Of a DNA stretch of 64,000 nucleotides, positions 10,899 to 20,261 are shown piece after piece. The notes under the pieces were generated by a model, which saw nothing but the letters and a program-made list of their open reading frames with translations, had not been told where the DNA came from and did no database searches. A program made the translations under genes and the position numbers. This stretch comes from Heloderma charlesbogerti. Its lineage: Eukaryota > Chordata > Lepidosauria > Squamata > Helodermatidae. Where the stretch lies: assembly GCA_026122225.1 (NCBI GenBank), contig JANEZZ010001642.1:310001-374000 (forward strand), in the 5' to 3' direction. Each line of letters opens with the position of its first letter. Position 1 is the stretch's first letter.

Positions 10899-11150
10899 GT
10901 TGTTGTTCAGTCGTTAAGTCGTGTCCAACTCTTCATGACCCTATGGATTTTAGCCTTGTGATACATTCCATGGGGTTTTCTTGGCAAGAATACTGGAGTG
11001 AGTTGCCATTTCCTTCTCCAGTGGACCACATTTTGTCAGAACTCTCCACCATGACCTGTCCGTCTTGGGTGGCCCTGCACGGCATAGCTTATGGCTTCAC
11101 TGAGTTATGCAAGCCCCTTCGCCACAACAAGGCAGTGATCCTTGAAGGGG
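10899..11150 (-). mobile_element. Internally deleted short BovB (Bov-A-like)
   Basis: On the minus strand 11150-10948 is the first 203 nt of BovB, the same length and same first base as the 5' end of full-length copy D (52128-51926). It is joined directly to the last ~49 nt of BovB (10947-10899). About 2.9 kb of coding sequence is missing. Flanks are AAGGGAATTTCT (10887-10898) and AAGGGGATTTCT (11151-11162), a 12-bp target duplication with one mismatch, so the element moved as a short unit rather than being deleted in place. Confidence 0.85.
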
Positions 11151-11320
11151 AAGGGGATTTCTACACCACCCTAAAATCCACTTCTGTTTTAAATGCAGGA
11201 TCACAACTGATTCCCTTTACACATGCTTCCGTCTCTGTAGATGGCCTTTCCCATAGCGTTATGTTTCCAAGAAGAGGCATTACACATGCTCCAGGTTAAG
11301 CGATACTTGCTCCTGGGCTC
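11151..11320 (-). mobile_element. Dispersed repeat family R, fragment
   Basis: GGGGATTTCTACACCACCCT, TTTTAAATGCAGGATCACAA and TGATTCCCTTTACACATGCT match one end of the repeat at 52908-53380 in the same orientation. The short BovB inserted into this end. Confidence 0.5.
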
Positions 11321-13630
11321 CTGCCCTTTTCCCTCCCCTTGCACATTACTGGTAGATGGGGACTGACATACGGACAGCCCCCATACCGATCTCCCTGGAC
11401 CCTACCTTCCTCTTCCATGCTTTTGGCCAGTCCCTGCCACTCAGCCCCACTGCTGCTCCTCCACTGTGCCCCCCCCCCGCCACCATGCGCTGCCGCTCTG
11501 CTGCTGTGTTTTGAACAGGCAGGCTAAAAATGGAGAAGAGCCAAAATGGCTCGGGCACAGGAAGGCTGAACGCCCATCAGACCTTCATCACCACCTTCGA
11601 CATCATGACTACGCCCCCAACAACCACACTCAGCACTTCATTCACACTAGGGGAGATATACACGGATCATATGTATATCTCCCCTATGGTGCTCCATTTG
11701 TGCATATCTGAAAAAATACTCCATTTTTTTTCATTTGAGGAAAACACGGGATAGGTGGGAGGAAATAGTGGAATAATGACTGGACAACAACAACATCATG
11801 TAATGGACCCACACAATTCAGTGAGTGGGCAACCATGAATGCGCAATAAACTGGAGGTATATAGATTCCCCACAGTAAAGCAAACATCAGAAAAGTGCAT
11901 AATTACAGAGGCTAGTTACTCCCTCTGGCAAAATGGAAGTGCAGCATGATTCTGAAGGCTCAAAAGAGCACTCTAGTGCTTTGATGTGTTGGAAAAGCAG
12001 GCTAGTTATTCTAGTGATCTAGATTACCAAGGGTACGACCAGGTGAAAGACACACCCCTAGGAACTCCCTGATCATACTGAATTTAAAGCGGAGGGATGG
12101 GCACACAGTAGCTGAATCACAGGGGAGCTGAATTAAAGAAAAAGAACGCAGTAAAAGTACTCTGCAAAAATGCCAATGCTTCCCCACAGGTAAAACTTCG
12201 GGGTGGCTGCAGTGTGGCCATGACGTCATATGTCCCTAACAACTTTAAGCCACAGCAGCATTGGAGAAAACCTCCCATGTAGACAGGCCCCAGATCTAAT
12301 ATTTATTGCAGAGTATTAGTTGCTGAACCTCTTTCTCCCATATGGACTACCACCTATGAATCTTGTATCTACAGTTTTTAAAATGTTCCATTATCTTTAA
12401 CAATAGCAATTAAAAAGAGACAAATATTAATACTTTAAAAATGAATTCAGCAAATCAAATGCATTTGCTTGGATCCAGAGATCCTATGAGTGGGACTTTA
12501 CTCACAGGGTGCTTCCACTGGCAGAACGGGGGGGGACGGACTTGTACCTATTTCTCCCTGCAACCCCCTATACCCCTTGAAAAGCTACTTTTCAGTGTTC
12601 AAAGACCCTCCAGAAAAGCATGGGAAGTGTTGCTAGGGGCTACAGGAGTGGTAATCAGCAAAATTCATCTCCCTCACCATTCTTCCTCCAATGGGAGCCT
12701 CTATTGGATCAAAGCCCCTTCAGTGAATAGAAGGATCCCTTCTGTTCATGGAAGTGCAAATGATTTGGGAGTTGTGTGCTAACTGGACAAGTGGCCAGAT
12801 GAGATATTAGATCTCAACAGCTGTGGATTTGGGGCAATATAGTTATCATTGGGGCATTATATATATGTAAGGTATTCCTTCATATAAAGGTCACTCACTA
12901 CTGCTAATTCTAAGAGTTCTGCTACTCAGTCTTTAATATCACATGGAGAACTGGATTTCTAAGCCTGTGAAATCAGCTGTCTGTTGTTTTGACTTCAGTT
13001 TCCCCCATGCGCTGCAGAAACTACTAAGAGAACACTGCAGGCTATTCACAAGTGTAGTATTGCTTGGGGGTGAATGCATTGAATCTATGCACTGTAGCCC
13101 ACCCTTCTCACAAACCTCTACACAGACATGTCCTTAACCTGTTGGACTTTGTTGAGCATTTGCCTCTCATATGCATGGCACTCAGTCATCCCAGTCCAGG
13201 CTCAGTTCTAGAATTTCTAGCCAGTCAGTGGCAAAGTTGTATCTAAGGTGCCTTAGAAAAAACATGCCTACTAGCCAAAGCAGCTGTTCTTCTAAAGAGC
13301 AAATTTCCTGGCTTTTTGCCTTGTTCTTCTCTTTTGAATTTTGCAATACACAAAGCTAAGAAATCGTAGAAGACAAGATAAAACATGCTCAGACAGAGCA
13401 AAACAAAATGGGAGAGCATATGCACCGCATACTTTTAAGGAATGTATATCTAGATAGATAGATAGATGCCTTAAACTTCTCTGTGTCCACTCTGGCTCCT
13501 GTTATGATACGTCCTTCTTCTTGCAGACCATGCTAGAAGCCCCTTCATCTGTGGTCTTCCTTAACGTTCATGAAAGAACCTGTTCGTATGTTTTGCAACA
13601 TCAAGTAGTTTATCAGGACTGAAAGTTGCT
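11321..13630. other. Non-coding stretch, nothing firm
   Basis: Several 60-110-codon frames lie here (for example 12441-12782 plus and 11466-11754 plus) but none shows a known domain, splice borders or conservation-like codon pattern. A short GATA run is at about 13450-13467. I looked here for the missing BTB exons of BTBD19 and did not find them. Confidence 0.4.
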
Positions 13631-13632
13631 AG

Positions 13633-13735
13633 GGCAGCCTTCTCCAATCTGGTGCCCACCAGATGCATCCTGCTGGCAGGGGATAATGGGATTTGTAGTC
13701 CACATCTGGAAGGCATCAGGTTGGGGGGAGTATGC
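13633..13735. mobile_element. MITE family Q, diverged copy
   Basis: GCAGCCTTCTCCAATCTGGT at the left is the inverse of the right end ATCAGGTTGGGGGGAG; the middle has GATAATGGGATTTGTAGTCC. Better copies are at 29295, 37796, 38948 and 47225. Confidence 0.6.
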
Positions 13736-15252
13736 TAGGGATACATTCAATAGAACATGCATTAAGTTGAACTGACGCTTGGGGCAAGTCCCACGCTCAG
13801 TCCCTGTATCTCCCATACAATGTCTCTAACTGATTTCCCAGCTTAGTCTTAGACTGAATTTTATATCTTCAAATCTTTAAATTGTCCCAGCTGATATTTG
13901 TAATAATATAGAATAATTACACATTTCTACCTTATTAAAGAATGCTAATTCTTGGTTGCTGCTGTTCTCTTTAAAAACAAAATGTTCTTGCCCACTTGCC
14001 CTGCAGTCTATAGTCTTTTTCCACTCATGCTGACATGTAGTTCCGGCGTCAGTGTGTATGTGTGAGACTGAGTAGTATGCATCTGGGTCAGAAAACAAAA
14101 ATGGCATTTTGCAGACCATGGTGTGTGATTTAATCCATTAGCACTGTTCAGTTGCAACTCACAAGCACAAGAGGGGTTATTTAGAGATGCGTGGCTATGT
14201 CATAGACAGGGTGACCTTTTTCCTTTTGTCAGATGGATGGCATCACTCCCCTTTGCCTGACTTTCATACATTCAGCTCTTGTCAGCTTTGCTCACTGCTG
14301 AAATTCAAAGGCTTTGACTGGTTTTGTCAGTCCAGCAATCTCTGCTCTAGGATATACTTATCTGCATGCATCGCTGTTGTCATGGTTTTATTTTTATGCA
14401 TATCACCTGTGGCTTCTTAATCAGTGCTCTTTATCGCTTGCTTGGTAGACTTCACCTGAACGTCCATCCTATGGTCCCTCCGCAGGCTTCCTGACAATAT
14501 TCCAGTGTTGCTACAGCAGCTGCCAAGGTAGAAGTAGGAGAACACCAGCCAAACAATCCCCTAAGCCAGTCTGCTGCTCAAGTTCCACACTGGAACCTCG
14601 GAGTCTCTCTGGCTGTGCAGATGTAGAGAAAGCAACGGCCAAGGCAGAAGGAGGCACAAATATGGCATAACTTTGCTTTCCCACAACCCCTGTTTCCATG
14701 GTTCAGACAGACTGCTAAAAAAATGTGTAAACAAAAGGGCTTGTAAACCAAAAGGGCTGTCTCCTCTTCCCCCAGCTCCGCTTACCAAGGCCTGTGTAAT
14801 ACGCTTCCCATTCCACCCCATACAAAATGTGACAGGTTGAAGAGAAACTGAGCATGGCTCTTGCTAGTCCTTTCCTTTTTTTACATAAGAGGCTAAGGAG
14901 AAAGACTTCAGGTAATATCAGTATTATTGTATGGCAGGAACTGGGGTGTGGCTGTGAACTGGGTTTTGTAAAGCAGAGAAGGAGGTTGCTGTTTTGGTCA
15001 GTTCTGTCTGCAGTAATAGGTGAAGTAACCCTCAGTTAGTAATAATGTTGTTTTAAAAACCTTGTTGAAGGTCAAACTGGAACAGAGGCAACATTCAGGG
15101 ATTAGATTTCAAAGCAGGGATTTGAGTCTCCCATTCCAAATTGGAGAGATGATAGCTCTGGAAATTCTGTGGACCTCTGATTTGGTTGAGGAAGATGTTG
15201 GGGTGTTGCCAGTGTTGCCAATGTGTTCAGGAGTCTACCTCTTTTGTTTCAG
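13736..15252. other. Non-coding stretch before first visible BTBD19 exon
   Basis: No exon recognised. The last bases (CTACCTCTTTTGTTTCAG) are a good pyrimidine tract and 3' splice site for the exon at 15253. This stretch is therefore intronic if the gene starts further upstream. Confidence 0.5.
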
Positions 15253-15312
15253 CTATGTGTTGAATTCATCAAAGACACACTGAATGTGGAACAAGTCTGT
15301 GAGGCCTTTCAG
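15253..15312 (+). CDS. BTBD19: BTBD19 exon (after BTB domain)
   Basis: Sixty bases, twenty codons, encoding LCVEFIKDTLNVEQVCEAFQ. It is bordered by TTTTGTTTCAG on the left and the 5' splice site GTGAGT on the right. The pattern LC..F....L.V..VCEA.Q agrees with the region of BTBD19 that links the BTB fold to the BACK-like repeats. The exon starts and ends between codons, so it can be joined directly to the next one (AAVAYGQVDL...). It lies 16.4 kb from its partner, which is why an ORF scan alone would miss it. Confidence 0.8.
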
Positions 15313-17133
15313 GTGAGTTGCATGGCTTCCTACCCTGCCCTGTCCGCCAGTTCTGGAGTCCTTGACTGGAGGTGACCTTTCCTAGGGTAGCCAATGAATG
15401 ACCCAGACAAATGTCACCAGCTGTATAATTCCCTGCAAATTCCCTTCCTGATAGACTGCTTCCAATGACATGCATCCTAAGTAAAAGACATGGGATTATT
15501 TGCACAGGGCAGGAGAGAAGCTGCAAAGCCAGACAGCAGGGCATGTGGAGACAGGGTGGGGAACTACCACATGCTAGAATGGATGTTGAGGGATATGTGG
15601 GGAAAGAATGGTACCAGCAAGCTTGTAAACAGCCACTTTCCTAATTGTCTGTGATAAGTAAGAATTGCTTCGATGAGACCAGACAGGTGGAGAATTACTG
15701 ATGTAAAAATATGTATACAAATGGGTTAGGAAAACGTGTTGTGACATTTGTGGTTGGGCAATTATTTATTTTAATTTTATTATCATCATCATTATTATTA
15801 CTTTCATTTGTATGACTCTTTCCCACATAGATGTGTTTATGAGCTGCTTTGAGCACAAGAACAGCAGTACAAGAATGTATATCAAAGCATCATTACAATA
15901 AACATTCCAGTACCAAATCATTTCAGAACGTAATATAGAAATCCAAACAAACTGTTAATTTCAGTGATACTAACATTAAAACATTTAAAATTCATTATAG
16001 CATAGGCAGTATCAATAATTAAAAGACACTATTAATTTACATTATTTGTCAATTGTTAAAATACATGTCACAGTCAGATACAATCAAATTTCCCAATGCA
16101 GTCAGGTGTTAATAAACAATTTAATCAGCAGCAGTTCCGCGAAAGTGTCAAGTGCTGGAAATAACAACCAGATTTCTTACTTCTGTCAAGCTAACAAGTG
16201 CAAGATGCAGAGGTGTCAAGACAGGTCTTACTTAAATATAGCTGAGGGGCTGTGTGCATAAGAGTCCAGGAGCTTCCAAAACTAAAAGACACTTGAGTTG
16301 GCCTTATAAATAACCAGGTCTCAGAACCTCAGAAATTACACCAAACTTTTCAATTAACCAAACTGACTCTCTTCCTCTCAACAGGACAATCACTAGAATA
16401 TTCTCCTCCCTTCCTTTCAAATGATGATCAAAGACTTGTTTTCCCCAGATTCCTCTAAATATTCTGTCTGCCTGCAGTCCTGTGAAGCTTTGCAACATAG
16501 TCTTCTGTTGCTGACTGTACTTTGCATAGAAGTGGGCTGCAGTAGCTGGTCTTGTTGTTGTTGTTGTAGCTGGTCTAATGGGTACTAATGTACTAAGTTC
16601 TAATGGGGTCAAATAGTCACCAGTTACCAAACACTCCTAATTTTGTATTCCAGTCCGAGTACTCCTGAACTACCTGGAGTTCAATATGTGTCAGAGTGGC
16701 TCTTAGATTTGCAATGCCAGCATTTTCTCTCTTAAGGGCCCTCTTAAGGGTTGGTGAACTTAATTTCTTTCTTAAGGGCCTTCTTAGGGGTTGGTGAATC
16801 TTGAAAGCTACATCCAAATCTGCTGGACTAGAAGGATACCAGTTATTTCTTTTGGGGTAGCCTGGATCTGTGAGGGAGGTACAGTGGCATGGGCTGTTCC
16901 CACATGATCCACTCATCCAATGTGATTTTGGCCTCATGGAATCTAACTGCAGGGAAGTGGCAATCATGCTGCTCTGGTGAGATATGAACTGGGCCTAATT
17001 TAAAAACAGTCTGATGAAGCCTAATGGACAGAGATGATTCTTGGACCCCATCAACTTCGCTATAGAAGGTATATTTTGCAATGGGGAAACAACACTAGCA
17101 CTGATTTGGCAAGAAACTCTTATCACTTTGATT
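15313..17133. other. BTBD19 intron: AT-rich repeat-derived DNA
   Basis: The stretch 15760-16260 is AT-rich and, on the minus strand, resembles an old LINE 3' region (ATTATTTATTTTAATTTTAT at its left edge). At 16727-16800 a local duplication repeats TTCTTAAGGGCC..TTGGTGAA about 45 bp apart. No gene seen. Confidence 0.45.
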
Positions 17134-17543
17134 GTCATGACCCCGGATTCCAGCAGTGACTTGGACACAGACTTAGAGGCGGAGGCAGTGGTGCCAAAAG
17201 AGGAGTGGTGCCTGGCCAGAGCACCACTGTGGAACTAGAGCCCCTCAAAGCCTGACATTCCAGAGGCCCCTGAGTTGGAGACCCTCAAGCCTGAATCAAC
17301 AACTGCACCCCCCGCTCCAGGTCTAGCTCCGGCACTGGACCAGCACACCCATCTCCAAGAGCTCCACAGCCCACAGAGCGGGTGTACCAGCACCATCAGC
17401 ATGCCCAGCAGGAGCTCTTGGAGAGATGGAGGAGTGTCAGGCCTGTCCCATTAAGGCTTCCTCTTTGTGGGAAGGCGTGGAGTCTGGGAAGGGGCTCCCG
17501 GGCTGAAGCATAAAAGGCTTGTTGGACCAATTTGCTGACTAGC
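17134..17543 (+). mobile_element. Possible degraded LTR, interrupted at its right end
   Basis: Begins TGTCATGACCCCGG, continues through SDL/EAE-type codons and ends with a TATA-like GCATAAAAGGC before the LTR that starts at 17544. The sequence after that LTR (18074 to about 18185) may be its continuation. Layout resembles the other LTRs here (acidic coding-like 5' part, then promoter), but no right terminus or target duplication was found. Confidence 0.35.
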
Positions 17544-18073
17544 TGTCAAGGGCTCCTTGGAGGGCTCTCTCAGTCTAATCCAGTAGCTAAGTCCAGACAC
17601 AGACAAAGGGATTCCTTTCAAAGCTTTATTTTTCTTTTACAACTTAACAACTATACCGTTTGCAACTAGATCTGAGCAGCACAGTACCTATGCCCTAAGT
17701 TGGAACAGTTGGTCCCCGTTTGAAAGGGAATTACTGGCAGACCCCTGAACTTAAGGACTAGGGAGAGTCCCTCCCCTTTTCCCTTGGAGCCTCTGGGCGC
17801 AGCCGTTGTTTGCGCACCAACCTGGCACTTCGCCTCCTTTCTGCGCCCTCCATCTGGCGCCGCTCTCTGCGTCTGTGTCGTGCATCCACCAAGTCTGCTA
17901 TCTGTGCTTGGTCACTCCCTGGACTGCTAACTAAACTAGGAATGCTGGTGGGAGGAATCTCCGTCAGCTGTTGGTCCTGGGAAAGAGGAGTGCGCTCCTC
18001 TCCCAGGAGCGACTGCTCTTCCTCAGAATTAGAACTACTCTGGGATTCTATGGGCTCAGTGTCCACCCTGACA
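17544..18073 (-). mobile_element. Solo LTR, family L, copy 1
   Basis: A 530-bp unit starting TGTCAAGG and ending CCCTGACA on the plus strand, flanked by CTAGC (17539-17543) and CTAGG (18074-18078), a 5-bp duplication with one change. Five bases fit Ty3/gypsy-type or ERV3-type integration. On the minus strand it contains a polyadenylation-type region (AATAAAGC-like, inverse of GCTTTATTT at 17620) and a coding-like stretch with QMEGAERRRSARL. Related copies are at 26483-26989 and 33539-34092. The minus frame 17758-18189 runs through most of it. Confidence 0.75.
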
Positions 18074-18222
18074 CTAGGAGCTTTCCTAGGTGCTGCCTTG
18101 AGCGTCGTGGGCTCCTGCTTCAGACCAGAACAAGACGTTGATTGTTCAATCAAACTGTGAGAGCCTACCCCACTCATAAAAATACCCATGTGCAGAATTT
18201 GTATGATAATTTTGTATGTTTC

Positions 18223-18370
18223 TTTTCTATTTTTATTTATTTATTTATTTATTCATTCATTCATTCTTTCATTCATTTCATTTCTATACTGCCCAATAGC
18301 CAAAGCTCTCTGGGCAGTTCACAAAAATTATTCTAATTATTAAAATAAAAAGCAGTATATGGTACAGGGC
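18223..18370 (-). mobile_element. L2-type LINE 3' end with TTTA/TTCA repeat
   Basis: (TTTA)n and (TTCA)n run at about 18229-18276, followed by CTATACTGCCCAATAGCCAA and AGCTCTCTGGGCAGTTCACA. The identical leader is at the 3' end of the L2 at 25202-26482 and at 55736-55800. Confidence 0.7.
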
Positions 18371-19739
18371 TTGGCACCAAAACAATTTCTTTTACAATGT
18401 TCACTTTCATCTGCATTTACCCACATTGAAGATTTCCTTCCATTAATTTCAGTTTGTGATAGGGTTTCCCCTCCGTTATTGGAAACGTAGAATAATTTCC
18501 CTCTCCATTACTGACTCCATCTACAGGAATTAAAGTGCATGTCACAGAGTTAGAACAAATCCCCCATCCTTACTGTTTCATTGCAGCTATTTTGATTTTT
18601 AGGCTTTGGCAGTGGGGTGGAAAGCTCGAGTTGTAGGAAGGAGATCAAAGGGAGGAGGGACAATGCATGTGCTGGTGGTGAGAGAAGCACTAGAAATCCA
18701 TCTCTGCATGTAATTTTTGGTGCTTCCTATACAAATGACTTTTCCAGCTCTCTAGTTCATGGGCAATGAGCAGGCAAACAGATTCGTATCACCTCCGAGA
18801 TGCCTGCCCTTCCTTACTATCTCCCCATAAGTTGTGTTTTCCATCACAGGGCAATGAAGAAAACACACCTTTGAACTTCACCCCTCCCTCCCCATCTGAG
18901 TGCTCACAGTGGGATCCTACTAAGGCCTCCAATTGTTCTGTGGCCTTTGTTTTACAAGCACCTGCCCCTTCAAGACTGACATGGAGTCCCACTGGCTGAT
19001 TTCATGCCAGCTGACACACACAAGCCAAATTCAGCAGCTGAACTTCAGGAGCAGCCAGTCTATGGGACTTCGGCATCGACCAAAAAAACCACACTAAGCT
19101 GGTGGCGAAGCATATAAAATAAGGGCTTCTGTTGTGTTTGCTTTCTTTTGTTTCCCTCTGATTCTGCTTGGACTGTTCTGTGTTGCAGGAATGACTGTTG
19201 CTCATTGAATGTTAACAGGGGGATACACAGGATGTAAAGCAACAATGCTTGATGCCTCTTTGTGGATTCTTCCTACGCATCGCCTCCCCCACCCCCACAT
19301 ACACCATGCATGGGGCTGGAGGATGAGGAGCGTTGCTTTAACAAAAGGGCCTGTGCTGACTTTGTCTCCTGGAGCAGCCAGTCTTTTGTGCTGTGCAGCT
19401 GCAGTTGCACTGAAGGCTAAGGAAACGACTGTGCAGTCTCGTGAGGGGTGGAGCAGCAGTGGACAGTTAGATCCATGAAACAGAAGGTCAGATTTTATCA
19501 TCCAAAGGGATTTCTGTGATCAAGCATTATGAAGGTGCTCTCAACCACTACTGGCCTTGCTGATATTTGCTTTCTTGGGGATCTCACAGTTGTGCCTCTC
19601 TTGCTAGGATTTGCCACAGCTGAAAGAATCTAATAAAAGGTAAACTTCTGCCATGGTGCCTTTCTAGACTCTGAGCCTGGCATAGGTGTGAAGACATTAG
19701 TATGCACACTGTTGGGTCTTGTTGGCTTTTGTGGGCTGG
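18371..19739. other. BTBD19 intron: no gene or firm repeat
   Basis: Frames on both strands (18766-18999, 19202-19501, 19209-19478) show no known domain and no paired splice sites. A short match to GCAAATGG-type blocks marks the start of the next repeat. Confidence 0.4.
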
Positions 19740-20261
19740 CTGCTGCGGACGCAAATGGCCGTAGTGGCCGCCATTTGCATCCAGCCAGGCAGCCATGATA
19801 GGCTATGTAAGAATTTACGTAGCCTATCACAGCTAACCCCCCCCCAAAAAAACCCAGCATATGCAAATGGAGGTGGCTACGGTGGCCGCCATTTGCGTTC
19901 CCTATTTTTCGCTGATTTATCTTCCGTAAATATTTACTTAAGTTAAAACAGCGAAAAAAAGGGGAACGCAAATAGCATAGTGGGCACTATTTGCGTCCCT
20001 TTATTTTTCGCCGTTCTAGCAAAATTCTTCCGTAGCCTATCATGGCTGCAAGGACAGCAGTGGCTGTGGCAGCAGCCCGGCCGCAGCTGGCCAGGAGACC
20101 AGCCATCGGAGCCGCCGCCGCCACCACATCCGCCCCAGGTAAATGCTGACCCGGGAGGGAATCCGGGGGGGTGGCGGGCCGTTCCGCCACGGATTTCGGG
20201 GGACCGAATGCCAGTGCATTCGGCCTCACTGAAATCCATGGCGGAATTCTCCGCCATCCCT
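19740..20261. mobile_element. Palindromic DNA element, family P, copy 2
   Basis: GGCCGCCATTTGCGTTCCCT, TTTTTCGCTG and TTCCGTAAATATTTAC mirror the following TTAAAACAGCGAAAAAAAGG and GGAACGCAAATAGC, with the centre near 19932. It carries the GATAGGCTATGTAAGAATTTACGTAGCCTATCA hairpin at 19799-19831. The right end has CCGCCACGGATTTCGGGGGA, then GGCGGAATTCTCCGCCATCC. Same family as 1-289 and 42660-43537. Confidence 0.7.

Noticed and set aside
17758..18189. 143-codon minus ORF as a host gene
   Set aside because: Mostly contained in an LTR with target duplication; related sequence in two more LTRs. Kept as an LTR feature and finding.
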